The notes under the pieces were generated by a model. It saw nothing but the letters and a program-made list of their open reading frames with translations. It ran no database searches and had not been told where the DNA came from. DNA of 64,000 nucleotides from an uncultured Desulfobacterales bacterium (GTDB lineage Bacteria > Desulfobacterota > Desulfobacteria > Desulfobacterales > SpSt-501), in the NCBI GenBank assembly GCA_938048455.1, contig CALIUY010000012.1, forward strand, positions 218,538 through 282,537. The letters run 5' to 3'. Positions 34,923-43,270 of the stretch are shown piece after piece. How positions within the stretch are numbered: the stretch's first letter is position 1; each line of letters begins with the position of its first letter. The position numbers and the translations under genes were made by a program.

Positions 34923-36251
34923 TCAGGCGAAAGGCAACACCCAGATCAACATGGCCGGAACGTAGCAAGAAAGGAGCGAAACGAGGACGTAGGGCACGGA
35001 CATGGAGAGAAATTGGCGCACCGTGCTCTCCCGGCCGTCCTCCTTTTCGGCGAGGCTCTTGGCGACGAAGAGCGCCGGGGCTCCCGCGACCGTGAGGTTG
35101 CTGCCCAAGGTGCCGGCCCAGAGGACCATCCAGTAGAGCGGCCAGGGATTGACCCCCTCGGCGCCGAGGTCGCGGATGACGTAGAGCAGGGTGAGAATGT
35201 AGGCGTCGTGTTCGACGATACCGACGATCGGTGCGGTCACCCAGTAGAGGACCGTCGCGCCGGCGACAAGGCTGTCGCGCATGAGCGGGGTGATGTGGGT
35301 GACCAGGATCTTGATCACCCCGGAATGCTCGAGCCCTCCCACCAAGGCGAAGAGGGCGATATAGAAAAAGACCGCGCGCCAATCGAGCTCTTTGAGGACC
35401 TCCTCGACATCGGGGATTTCGACGGTGAAGCGCTCCCGGAACAGCGTGAAGAAGAGGATAATGGTCAGCGCCCCCCACATGGCGATGAACCCCAGGTGAA
35501 AGCCCAAGTATTCGCGCAACGCCATGGCGAGGATGGTCAACAGAAAGATGGCGCAGGTGATGATGGCGAAGGGCTTATCGCGGATGTGGTCGAGGGGTTT
35601 CTCCTCCAGCATGCAGGAGATGTCCATGCAGAGGCCGCGATAGCGCCTCCGAAAACGCCAGTAGAAACAGCCGCAGGTGAAGAGGTAAGCGATCAGCAGG
35701 ATAAAAAACGAAGAGGGGCGGCCCATGTGCCAAATGAAGCCCCAGAACTCGATCTTGGAAACGCTGTGGAGCATCTGCGGCGGCAGATCGCCCAAGAGTA
35801 GCGCCGTGCCCATGAAATTGGCGCACATGCCCATAAAGAGCACGGGCTCGAAGGCGGGGAACCGGAAGCGCCGACAGGCATGGAAGATGACCGGTGCGAA
35901 CATGAGCACCACGACCACATTGTCGATCAGCATGGAGACGAATCCGGCGAGCGCCCCCACCCCGACCACGAAGAGGGCGACATCGCCGCCCGAGGCCCGC
36001 AGCACGACCGCGGAGAGGTATTCCGGAACGCCGGATTTGCCGAAGAAGCCGGAGATGATCCAGATCGACAGCAGGATGACGATTAGGTTCCAGTCGACGG
36101 TCTGAAAGGCTTCGAGATCGGTCATGAGGCCGCAGAGGATCATGGCCGCAACCCCGATCAGTGCCGCCAAAACACTGTCGATCCATCCGGCGATCACGAA
36201 GGTGATGGTCACGAGGAAAATGATCAAAGCGGCGGTTTCGGCAAAAGCCAT
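34923..36251 (-). CDS. ArsB/NhaD-like ion transporter (SLC13/IT superfamily)
   Basis: This 442-residue protein has 11-12 hydrophobic segments and ArsB/NhaD family features: IISGFFGKSGVPEYLS, FVSMLIDNVVVVLMFAPVI (about 107-125), and the late GSNLTVAGAPALFVAKSLAEK. Family members include arsenite exporters, Na+/H+ antiporters and anion symporters, so the substrate is open. GAGGAGGACC precedes the ATG at 36251. It lies downstream of TerC on the same strand, with a structured leader between. No ArsR-type regulator or other ars gene is near. Confidence 0.8.
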   Translation of the reverse strand: MAFAETAALIIFLVTITFVIAGWIDSVLAALIGVAAMILCGLMTDLEAFQTVDWNLIVILLSIWIISGFFGKSGVPEYLSAVVLRASGGDVALFVVGVGALAGFVSMLIDNVVVVLMFAPVIFHACRRFRFPAFEPVLFMGMCANFMGTALLLGDLPPQMLHSVSKIEFWGFIWHMGRPSSFFILLIAYLFTCGCFYWRFRRRYRGLCMDISCMLEEKPLDHIRDKPFAIITCAIFLLTILAMALREYLGFHLGFIAMWGALTIILFFTLFRERFTVEIPDVEEVLKELDWRAVFFYIALFALVGGLEHSGVIKILVTHITPLMRDSLVAGATVLYWVTAPIVGIVEHDAYILTLLYVIRDLGAEGVNPWPLYWMVLWAGTLGSNLTVAGAPALFVAKSLAEKEDGRESTVRQFLSMSVPYVLVSLLSCYVPAMLIWVLPFA

Positions 36252-36303
36252 CGGTCGGTCCTCCTCCGAGAGGGGGCGTTGGGCCCCGGTGGGCGCAAGA
36301 CGA

Positions 36304-36380
36304 AAGAGCCTCTCGCCGGTGTGACGGCCGGATCCGCGCGAATCGGATCGCCAACCGTCATCTCCCCGCGAAAGGCTCTT
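36304..36380 (-). ncRNA. Structured 5' leader, candidate riboswitch
   Basis: On the transporter transcript three nested pairings are visible: AAGAGCCT/AGGCTCTT (outer, 36373-36380 with 36304-36311), TGACGG/CCGTCA (middle, 36355-36360 with 36322-36327) and GATCCG/CGGATC (inner, 36344-36349 with 36331-36336). Unpaired purine-rich segments join the stems. The element ends about 50 bases before the start codon. Cation transporters of this kind are often under riboswitches, but I could not match it to a known class. Confidence 0.45.
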
Positions 36381-36410
36381 CCGGTCCCCTGTGCCTCCCG
36401 CAAGCGGCAA

Positions 36411-36453
36411 GCGCCCCTCTACCATCGGCATGCGGACGGTTCAAGAGGGGCGC
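36411..36453 (-). other. Long hairpin after terC
   Basis: GCGCCCCTCT and AGAGGGGCGC (10 bp, perfect) flank an inner ACCGTC/GATGGT stem on the minus strand, 19 bases past the TerC stop. It looks like a transcription terminator or processing stem, but no U-run follows. Confidence 0.45.
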
Positions 36454-36471
36454 CGCAAAAACCGCAGGCGT

Positions 36472-37275
36472 TCAGCAGTAGGGATAGGCGCCGGGCCCCC
36501 AGGGAATGCGGGCCCAAGCGACCGGCGAGGGCCAAAGGGGCACCGGCCCTCCCGCCCATGTCGAGCAGTAAGCCGGAGGGCTCTGCCTGCGGCGCACGAG
36601 GATCCAGCGGCTCACAAGAAGCACGAAGAGAGTGAAGAAAACCATCGCGGCGTACTCAGCGCCGTGGGGAAGCTCGAGGCGCGCGTGTACGAAAGGGTCG
36701 GTCGCCATCATTTCGCCGCCCACCTTGCCGAGGATCGCCGCTCCCAGCCAGAGGATGATCGGGAAGCGGTCCATGAGGCGGGCGAGCAAAGTGCTCATGA
36801 AGACCACGAAGGGAATGGAGAGGAACAGACCGAAGAGGAGGAGAAAGAGGTTCCCGTGGCTTGCCGCCCCGACGGCGAGCATGTTGTCGATCCCCATGCT
36901 CAAGTCGGCGACGACGATGATCCAGAGCGCCTGCAGCAGACCGCGTCCCGCCTTTACCTCGTGCCCCTCCTCGGACCCGGAGGTGAGGAGCTTGACGGCG
37001 ATCCAGACGATCACCGCGCCGCCGATCAACTTGATGAAGGGAAGCGAAAGGAGGCGTGCGACCGCAAAGGTGCAGGCCACACGCACCAGGACCGCCGCGC
37101 CGGCGCCACAGGCGATCGCGAGCGTGCGCTTCCGGCCCTCGAGATGCTTCACGGCCATGGCGATCACCACCGCGTTGTCCCCCGCAAGGACGAGGTCAAT
37201 CAGCACGATGCTGCCCACGGCGAGCAGAAAGCTCCACGAAAACTCGATGCTGCCCCATGTGCCCAGGTCGATCAT
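36472..37275 (-). CDS. TerC family integral membrane protein
   Basis: This 267-residue protein is a TerC/Alx (YjbE subgroup) transporter: IVLIDLVLAGDNAVVIAMAV near residue 20 and VVADLSMGIDNMLAVGAASHGN near 118 hold the paired Asp/Asn residues thought to bind metal, usually Mn(II). Seven membrane segments are visible. The last 40 residues after the final helix (RRRQSPPAYCSTW, ending YPYC) are Pro/Trp/Cys-rich and not part of the family. AAAGGAGCG precedes the ATG. Mn export or homeostasis is the likely role. Confidence 0.88.
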   Translation of the reverse strand: MIDLGTWGSIEFSWSFLLAVGSIVLIDLVLAGDNAVVIAMAVKHLEGRKRTLAIACGAGAAVLVRVACTFAVARLLSLPFIKLIGGAVIVWIAVKLLTSGSEEGHEVKAGRGLLQALWIIVVADLSMGIDNMLAVGAASHGNLFLLLFGLFLSIPFVVFMSTLLARLMDRFPIILWLGAAILGKVGGEMMATDPFVHARLELPHGAEYAAMVFFTLFVLLVSRWILVRRRQSPPAYCSTWAGGPVPLWPSPVAWARIPWGPGAYPYC

Positions 37276-37583
37276 CTTTCGCTCCTTTCCTCCATTTTTC
37301 CGTCTCCCTCCCACTGCTTCGGCAGGCGGCGGGCCGGCGGCGGGGCACCGAAATTTCCTCCGCATGGCCCCGAAAACAATCCATCAAGAAACATGCCATC
37401 TTGACCCAAACCGGCGGCATTCTTTTTCTCTTATAATCAACCCACGGATATTCCATCGGATACAGAGACCATCCGTCCGATTGGGGTGAAGCCGAGGCGG
37501 CAGGCGACTGTCTTCTTTTCCTGGACATTTGCCGCCGAATGGAAACGCGGGGAAGACGGAGGGCACGACCGCCAGGCCGAAGT
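37276..37583 (-). promoter_or_regulatory. Leader and promoter region of terC, no gene
   Basis: This 308-base gap holds no gene. It should contain the terC promoter: a moderately AT-rich patch at about 37415-37450 reads TTGATTATAAG on the minus strand. TerC-family genes often follow a Mn-sensing yybP-ykoY riboswitch; I looked for its conserved loops and did not find a convincing match. Confidence 0.35.
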
Positions 37584-38717
37584 TCAGCGGAGATTCTTGC
37601 GATAGATTCGGGTGCGGCGGCGGGAGATCCCCTCAAAGCGCGACCAGATGCCCACGATCATCGTGTTGGTTTCGAGCTCGCGGTTGGTTTCGATGAAGGT
37701 GACGTCGGCCGCGCGCAGGTTTTGCCACATGCCGACTACCAGGAGCGGGAGCACTTTGCGTGGATTGATCCCCGGGCGCACGCCGGCGAAATAGAAATCG
37801 ACCGTGTCGAAGCACCGCAAAGCGCGCGTGATCGCCACCCAGCCGAAGGGCAGCAGGCGCCCCCCTGCTTTCTGGAAGGCGCGGCTGAGCGAGGGCAGGC
37901 CCAGGAAGAAGCCCTGAAGGCGTCCTTCACGGTCGGCGACGAGCTGGACGAAGCGGGGATCGAGAAAGGAAAAATATTTTCGCTCGTAGAAGCGCCGTTG
38001 CTCCGCGCTGAGCGGCGTGACCCCGTAGAGGGGCGCGAAGGCCTCCTCGAGGACCTCCCAGAACGGCTCCGCCCAATTGCGGAGGCTCTTTTTCGTCAAC
38101 CCCGCGACAAGCTGCAACCCCTCCTCCCGTGCCGCGGGAAGCGCCCGCTCTTCCATCCTGCGGATCAGCGCCGGGGTCTCCTGCGGGAGGCGGAAACGGG
38201 TTTCCAAATAGTCGACTTCCTTTTCCAGACCGAAGCCCTCGAGCAGGCGCGGGTAGTAGGGCTTGTTGTAGCTTCCGGCCACGGTCGGCAGGGACTCGAA
38301 GCCTTCGATAAGGAGCCCCTCGGGGTCGAGATCGGAAAAACCGTGCGGTCCGGTCATCTCGCGGCAGCCCTGCGCGCGGAACCAGCCCTCGAGCTCCCCG
38401 AGAAGGGCCCGGGCGACCGCGGGGTCCTCGGTGCTTTCGAACCATCCGAACCGCCCGCGGCGATAACCCAGCTTTTCGGCCTCCAGGCGGTGGAGGATCC
38501 CGCAGACGCGGCCGACCGTCCGGCCTTCCCGTTTCGCCAAAAGCAGGCGGACGTCGGCGATCCGAAAGGCAGGGTTTTTCTTTCGCGAAAAGAAATCCCG
38601 CTCGTCACGCAGCAGCGGCGGGACGAAACGGGCATCCCCCCGATAGTGCGTCAGGGGAAATCGAATCCACTCCTCGAGATCCCCCGGCCGCTGCACATCC
38701 AGAATTTCGATTTTCAT
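37584..38717 (-). CDS. GNAT-fold protein, YghO-like
   Basis: This 377-residue cytosolic protein resembles the YghO-type family of acyl-CoA N-acyltransferase fold proteins with two GNAT-like halves. Conserved strings are FPLTHYRGDARFVPPLL near residue 20, MTGPHGFSDLDPEGLLIEGF near 120, YYPRLLEGFGLEKEVDYLE, and ETNRELETNTMI near the C-terminus. No substrate is known for the family. The ATG at 38717 is chosen over one 21 codons upstream because the family starts here and GAAGG precedes it. It is divergent from the KAS III gene. Confidence 0.75.
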   Translation of the reverse strand: MKIEILDVQRPGDLEEWIRFPLTHYRGDARFVPPLLRDERDFFSRKKNPAFRIADVRLLLAKREGRTVGRVCGILHRLEAEKLGYRRGRFGWFESTEDPAVARALLGELEGWFRAQGCREMTGPHGFSDLDPEGLLIEGFESLPTVAGSYNKPYYPRLLEGFGLEKEVDYLETRFRLPQETPALIRRMEERALPAAREEGLQLVAGLTKKSLRNWAEPFWEVLEEAFAPLYGVTPLSAEQRRFYERKYFSFLDPRFVQLVADREGRLQGFFLGLPSLSRAFQKAGGRLLPFGWVAITRALRCFDTVDFYFAGVRPGINPRKVLPLLVVGMWQNLRAADVTFIETNRELETNTMIVGIWSRFEGISRRRTRIYRKNLR

Positions 38718-38871
38718 GCCTTCGCCGCCGGCTGCTTCGTTTTCCCCCAGGAGCGCAACCGCAGGACGGCCTTGTATCATGGCCGCGTCATGCTGGCCAG
38801 AGCGGGTGCGAGAGGGCTTGACCGGTAACCGTTTCCCATGCCGCAGCCTGCGAAACCCCCCTTCTTTTTTC

Positions 38872-38900
38872 TTGATTGCCTATTTGAAAAAAGCTATCTT
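38872..38900 (+). promoter_or_regulatory. Sigma-70 promoter for the KAS III gene
   Basis: TTGATT (38872-38877) and TATCTT (38895-38900) are 17 bases apart inside a short AT-rich patch, 39 bases before the ATG. Confidence 0.55.
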
Positions 38901-38938
38901 GAACTATTTATCATCCAAGGAGCCGGTGTGCATTCATC

Positions 38939-40006
38939 ATGGCCGCAGGGCGATCGATCATCACCGCGACAGGCAGCTACATCCCTCCCCTGAGGATTCC
39001 CAACCAGCGTTTCCTCGAAAACACCTTTTTCGACCCGCGGGGCGGGCGCCTCGAAAAGAGCAATTCCGAGATCATCCGCAAGCTTCACGAGATCACCGGG
39101 ATCGAGGAGCGTCGTTACGCGCCGCCGGATCTTTGCGCCTCGGACATGGCCGCCGCCGCGGCCGAGGCCGCTCTCGAGGGGCGCGACCGCGAAAGCCTCG
39201 ACTACATCATCGTCGCCCACAACTTCGGGGATGTGAAAAACGGCAACCTCCGCTGCGATACCGTCCCCACGCTCGCCTCGCGCGTGAAGCACCGCCTCGG
39301 CATCCGCAACCCTTACACCGTCGCCTTCGACCTGCCCTTCGGCTGCCCCGGCTGGCTCCAGGGCATGATCACCGCCGACGGCTTCATCCGTGCCGGCATG
39401 GCGCGCCGCATCCTCGTCATCGGGGCGGAGACGCTGGGGCGGATCGCCGACCCGCATGATGTGGACAGCATGATTTACTCCGACGGCGCGGGGGCGACGC
39501 TTCTTGAGGCGAGAGCCGGGGAGGCGGGGATCGTTTCGCATCTGGCGCGCACCGACGCCGTCGACCATGCTTATCTCCTGCACATGGGCGCCTCTTACAA
39601 CCCGGAGAAAAACGGCGGCGAGCTCTACATCAAGATGAACGGCCACGAAATCTACAAGTACGCCGTCAAGACCGTTCCCCTCGTGGTCAAGCAGAACCTG
39701 GAGTCCTCGGGAATCGACCTTCAGGAGGTGAAGAAGATCCTCGTCCACCAGGCGAACGAAAAGCTCGATGCGGCGATCATCCGGCGGCTCTTCGACCTCT
39801 ACCGCGTGCGCGAGGTCCCCGAGGACATCATGCCGATGATCATCTCCTGGACGGGGAACAGCTCGGTCGCCACCCTGCCCACCCTGCTCGACCTCATTCT
39901 GCGCGGCCGGCTGGACGGTCATCGCCTGCACTCCGGGGATATCGTCGTCTTCGCCTCGGTCGGGGCGGGGATGAATGTCAACTCGATGATCTACCGTATG
40001 CCCTGA
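38939..40006 (+). CDS. 3-oxoacyl-ACP synthase III family protein
   Basis: This 355-residue thiolase-fold enzyme has the KAS III triad: Cys136 in DLPFGCPGW, His in ILVHQANEKLD (about 253) and Asn in SWTGNSSVAT (about 291). Canonical FabH reads GNTSAAS at the last site, so this belongs to a side branch that may use other acyl primers or act in secondary metabolism. The glycine-rich GAGMNVNSMIYRMP end is typical. AAGGAG lies 16 bases before the ATG, longer than ideal, so the start is moderately sure. No other fatty-acid gene or ACP is adjacent, leaving its pathway unclear. Confidence 0.85.
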   Translation: MAAGRSIITATGSYIPPLRIPNQRFLENTFFDPRGGRLEKSNSEIIRKLHEITGIEERRYAPPDLCASDMAAAAAEAALEGRDRESLDYIIVAHNFGDVKNGNLRCDTVPTLASRVKHRLGIRNPYTVAFDLPFGCPGWLQGMITADGFIRAGMARRILVIGAETLGRIADPHDVDSMIYSDGAGATLLEARAGEAGIVSHLARTDAVDHAYLLHMGASYNPEKNGGELYIKMNGHEIYKYAVKTVPLVVKQNLESSGIDLQEVKKILVHQANEKLDAAIIRRLFDLYRVREVPEDIMPMIISWTGNSSVATLPTLLDLILRGRLDGHRLHSGDIVVFASVGAGMNVNSMIYRMP

Positions 40007-40021
40007 CCGGGCCCGGCGCCG

Positions 40022-40033
40022 CCCCCCCCCCCC
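40022..40033. repeat. Homopolymer of 12 C
   Basis: An uninterrupted run of twelve C follows the KAS III stop codon by 15 bases. Such tracts are slip-prone in replication and sequencing; here it is noncoding. Confidence 0.9.
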
Positions 40034-40117
40034 TTCCGCCGTTTCCCCTTCTCCCGTTTTTCTTCTGAAGTCCATCCGCGCTGTGCTAAAGGACATTTAA
40101 TTTTATGATCGTTGTTC

Positions 40118-40141
40118 AAAAATATTTTCTTTCATATTTTT
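40118..40141. promoter_or_regulatory. AT-rich inverted repeat, candidate GntR operator
   Basis: AAAAATAT (40118-40125) and ATATTTTT (40134-40141) are a perfect 8-bp inverted repeat with an 8-base spacer, ending one base before the -35 of the operon promoter. It could bind the GntR/FCD regulator encoded just downstream or act as an UP element. Confidence 0.5.
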
Positions 40142-40142
40142 C

Positions 40143-40172
40143 TTGACATCCCCTCAGGCCCCTTGCTATGCG
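40143..40172 (+). promoter_or_regulatory. Sigma-70 promoter of the 15-gene operon
   Basis: TTGACA (40143-40148) and TATGCG (40167-40172) are 18 bases apart, 45 bases before the GntR start. The -35 is consensus; the -10 is weak, as expected if an activator or UP element helps. Confidence 0.45.
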
Positions 40173-40217
40173 CAAAGCCGTCTCTCCGCGCCGCCCCCTT
40201 TTCCCGGGAGCCGCCTC

Positions 40218-40979
40218 TTGACCCGGCTTTCGCTCGCCGATCAGGCTTATGCGCATCTCAAGGACTGGGTGGTGCATCACCGCCTCAAACCCGGTGCCCG
40301 TCTGCGCGTGGGCGATCTCGCCCGGGCGCTCCAAATGAGCCCGACGCCGGTGCGCGAGGCGCTCAGCATGCTCGAGAAAGAGCAGTTGATCGCGCGAGAA
40401 CCCCGGCGGGGCTTCCGCGTGAGCGCCCTCGACCTCGAAGGCGTGGCCGATCTTTACGATCTCCGGATCGCTCTCGAGGCGCTCGCCGCGCGCCAGGCGG
40501 CGAAGCGTTTATCCCCTTCCGATCGCCGTCGGCTCACCCAGCTGCTTGCCGAGGTCGAACGTTGCATCGCCGGCGGCGACAAGCCGCGCATTCTCGATCT
40601 CGAGCAGGATTTTCACATTCTGATCTTCGAGGCGAGCCGCAACCGGCCGCTCGCCGAGATGGGCCGGACGATCCTCGGCCGGATCTGGATGATCCAGAAC
40701 GTGAACCTCTTGACGACCGACCATCTGCACCGGGCCCATCCGCAGCATGTCGACATCTTTCGCGCGATCGAGGACGGCGAGGCGCGCCGGGCGGAGATCC
40801 TGATGCGGCGGCATCTCGCCTTCGCCCGGCAATTTGTCCTCTCGCGGCTGCGACGCAAGGGCGATCTGCTCTCCCACATCCTGCTCGGCTTCGAGGACGG
40901 CCTCGTTGCCGTCGCCGGTGGGGAAAAGCCTTTGCCGCGGAGGACTTCGCGTCGGGTGCTCTGCGCGGAGAGCCTCTGA
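40218..40979 (+). CDS. GntR family regulator with FCD domain
   Basis: This 253-residue regulator has an N-terminal winged helix (LADQAYAHLKDWVVHHRLKPG, MSPTPVREALSMLEKEQLI) and a C-terminal all-helical FCD ligand domain (LYDLRIALEALAARQAAKRL, DFHILIFEASRN, HVDIFRAIEDG) with the usual Asp and His metal/ligand residues. The family commonly senses organic acids and represses its own catabolic operon. The TTG start at 40218 is chosen because GGGAG precedes it by 8 bases and it begins just before the wing domain. It is the first gene of the large operon, 13 bases before the dehydrogenase. Confidence 0.9.
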   Translation: MTRLSLADQAYAHLKDWVVHHRLKPGARLRVGDLARALQMSPTPVREALSMLEKEQLIAREPRRGFRVSALDLEGVADLYDLRIALEALAARQAAKRLSPSDRRRLTQLLAEVERCIAGGDKPRILDLEQDFHILIFEASRNRPLAEMGRTILGRIWMIQNVNLLTTDHLHRAHPQHVDIFRAIEDGEARRAEILMRRHLAFARQFVLSRLRRKGDLLSHILLGFEDGLVAVAGGEKPLPRRTSRRVLCAESL

Positions 40980-40992
40980 AGGGAAACGGCGC

Positions 40993-42102
40993 ATGCAGGC
41001 GAAAGCCATGGTCGTGACGACGCCGGGTCGCCTCGAGTTTCGGAGCTTCCCGGTCGGAGAGCCTGCCCCCGGAGAGGTCCTGGTGCGCACGCGCGCGACC
41101 TCGGTCTGCGCGACCGACGTCAAGGTTTTCCACGGCCAGGTCGGCCGCGCGCGATTTCCCCTGATCATGGGCCACGAGTTCGTGGGCGAGGTCGTGGCCG
41201 CAGGCCGGGAGGCGGCCGCGCGCCACGGCTGGAAGGAAGGCGACCGGGTGACCCCCGAGCCCTACATCCCCTGCGGCCGTTGCGCCTGGTGCCGCACCGA
41301 GCACCACTACCACAACTGCCCCGACGTGCGGCTCTACGGGATCTCGATCCCCTGCGACCGGCCGCCGCACCTGGGCGGCGGATACGGGGAATACGTGATC
41401 TTGGTCGAGGGCAGCCTTCTTCACCGGGTCGCCCCGCAGACCCCGGATCTCGCAGCCTGCCTCTCCTCGGTCGTGGGCAACGGCTTTCGCTGGGTGAAGA
41501 CCTTGGGGGAGGCCGGGTTCGGAACCCGGCTCGTGATCAGCGGGGCGGGCGCGCAGGGGCTGTGCACGCTTGCGGCGGCGATCGCCTGCGGAGTCGGGCC
41601 GATCGTGCTTCTGGGGCTGTCCGCGGACGAGACCCGCTTCGCCCTCGCCCGCGAGTTCGGCGCCGAGCACATCGTCGCCGTCGACCGCGAGGACCCGCGC
41701 GAGGCCGTGCCCGATCTTTTGAGGGGGCCGCCCGATGTGGTGATCGAGACCTCGGGGGTGCCCGCAGCCATTCGCACGGCCTTGGCGCTGGTCCGCCCCT
41801 CGGGCCGGGTCGTGTGCATCGGGCTCTCGGGCGGCCGCGAGACGCCGGTCGCCTTCGACGACCTCGTCTGGAGGGATGTGAGGGTCGTCTGCGGCAAGGG
41901 GCAGGCCGGAAACGTCGCCGACGCCGTGCGCCTGATCGACTCCCGGCGCGTCCCTTTCGAGAAGATCAACAACACGATCTTTCGGCTGGACGACCTCGAG
42001 AAGGCGCTTGCCGCAACCGAGCATCCGCCCGCAGGCTTCATCAAGGCTGCGGTCGTCTTCGAGGCGGAAACCCCCACGGCGCAACGCGGGAGCGGGCGGT
42101 GA
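40993..42102 (+). CDS. Zinc-dependent alcohol dehydrogenase (MDR family)
   Basis: This 369-residue medium-chain dehydrogenase has the catalytic Zn site (SVCATDVKVFHG, GHEFVGEVV) and a structural Zn loop CGRCAWCRTEHHYHNC with four Cys. The Rossmann motif is GAGAQGLCTLA followed by a conserved acidic region. It resembles polyol, 2,3-butanediol and threonine dehydrogenase-like enzymes, and should oxidise a secondary alcohol with NAD(P). Position in an operon with a TRAP uptake system and an acetoin/pyruvate-dehydrogenase-type complex suggests it makes the ketone or oxo-acid upstream of the complex. The substrate is unknown. Confidence 0.88.
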   Translation: MQAKAMVVTTPGRLEFRSFPVGEPAPGEVLVRTRATSVCATDVKVFHGQVGRARFPLIMGHEFVGEVVAAGREAAARHGWKEGDRVTPEPYIPCGRCAWCRTEHHYHNCPDVRLYGISIPCDRPPHLGGGYGEYVILVEGSLLHRVAPQTPDLAACLSSVVGNGFRWVKTLGEAGFGTRLVISGAGAQGLCTLAAAIACGVGPIVLLGLSADETRFALAREFGAEHIVAVDREDPREAVPDLLRGPPDVVIETSGVPAAIRTALALVRPSGRVVCIGLSGGRETPVAFDDLVWRDVRVVCGKGQAGNVADAVRLIDSRRVPFEKINNTIFRLDDLEKALAATEHPPAGFIKAAVVFEAETPTAQRGSGR

Positions 42103-42137
42103 TGCGCCGCCGCGCCTCCCAACGGAAAGGAGGAAGC

Positions 42138-43184
42138 ATGAAGAAACGGGTTCTCATCATCGGGTGGGTGTGCCTGCTTTCGCTCGCCTTGGCGGCGGGG
42201 TCGTTGCAGGCGGCGGACAAGGTCGTCAAGTGGAAAGGGGAGTCCTGCTTCGGGATCGCCTCGCCGCTCGGCAAGCACACGATCGTTCTGTGGAAAAAGT
42301 ATGCCGAGGAAATGAGCGGGGGCAGGCTTCAGCTCACGCTTCACGATGCGGGCGAGATCGTCCCGCCGACCAAGATTTACGACGCCGTGCGCGACGGCAT
42401 GCTCGACTTCGGGCTGAACACCCCGGCCTGGCAGAAAGGCAAATACCCGGCGGGCGACCTTTTTTACACGCTGCCGGGCGGGGTTCTCGAGATGAACGAC
42501 CTGATCGTCTGGATGTACGGCGCGGGCGGCAAGCAACTCGCCCAGGAGATGTACGGCGACGAGCTGATCGTCTTCCCCTTGGGCCTCACCCCCCCCGAGC
42601 AGGTGTGGACCAAAAAGCCGGTCAAGACCCTCGCCGACATCAAGGGCCTCAAGATCCGCGCCGCCGGTCTGAGCATGGATCTCTGGGAAAAGCTCGGGGC
42701 CTCCGTCGTCCTGCTCGCGGGCGGCGAGGTAGTTCCCGGTCTGCAGCGCGGGCTGATCGATGCGGCCGAAATGCTCGAGCCCTCCTACGACATGAGCCTC
42801 GGCCTGCACGAGGTCTGCAAGTACCGCTTCGGGCCGCCGGTGCACATGTCGAACAACATCTTCCAGCTCATCATCAAGACGAAATCCTGGAAGGAGCTTC
42901 CCGCCGACCTTCAGGGGATCGTCGAAAAAGCGGCCCTGGCGGCCACGATCCAGGGCTACGCCGATTTCTGGCAGGACACGATCGCCGCCAACAAAAAGCT
43001 CGAGGCTTACGGCACGATCACGACCAAGCTCTCGAAGGAGGACCAAGCCAAGACGCGCGAGATCACGATGCAGATCATCGACGAAAAATCGGCCAAGGAC
43101 CCCTTCTTCAAGAAGGTCTGGGAGTCGCAGAAGAAGTTCATCCAGGAGTTCCGGCCCTACTACGACTTCACCAAGTTCGATTGA
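42138..43184 (+). CDS. dctP: TRAP transporter substrate-binding protein DctP
   Basis: This 348-residue periplasmic receptor of the DctP type has a signal peptide (to about residue 28, SLQAADK) and the family fold: LQLTLHDAGEIVPPTKIYDAVRDG, DIKGLKIRAAGLSMDLWEKLG with the ligand-carboxylate Arg, and GEVVPGLQRGLIDAAE. AAAGGAGGAAG precedes the ATG. The conserved Arg in KIRAAG indicates an organic acid ligand. It works with the next two membrane subunits; the ligand is probably the operon substrate. Confidence 0.93.
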   Translation: MKKRVLIIGWVCLLSLALAAGSLQAADKVVKWKGESCFGIASPLGKHTIVLWKKYAEEMSGGRLQLTLHDAGEIVPPTKIYDAVRDGMLDFGLNTPAWQKGKYPAGDLFYTLPGGVLEMNDLIVWMYGAGGKQLAQEMYGDELIVFPLGLTPPEQVWTKKPVKTLADIKGLKIRAAGLSMDLWEKLGASVVLLAGGEVVPGLQRGLIDAAEMLEPSYDMSLGLHEVCKYRFGPPVHMSNNIFQLIIKTKSWKELPADLQGIVEKAALAATIQGYADFWQDTIAANKKLEAYGTITTKLSKEDQAKTREITMQIIDEKSAKDPFFKKVWESQKKFIQEFRPYYDFTKFD

Positions 43185-43270
43185 GGCTGGGCGAAGCCTT
43201 CTCTTAAAACCCCGGCCGCCGGGGGAGGAATCCATCGCTTCCCCGGCGGCCGCCCCGGAGACTCCGAGAG

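Noticed and set aside
37390-37410. Sigma-54-like TGGCATG-N4-TTGAT in the terC leader (minus strand)
   Set aside because: It deviates at both elements, and there is no contextual reason for sigma-54 control.
37276-37583. yybP-ykoY Mn riboswitch before terC
   Set aside because: The expected conserved loop sequences were not seen; only a general AT-rich promoter patch is present.
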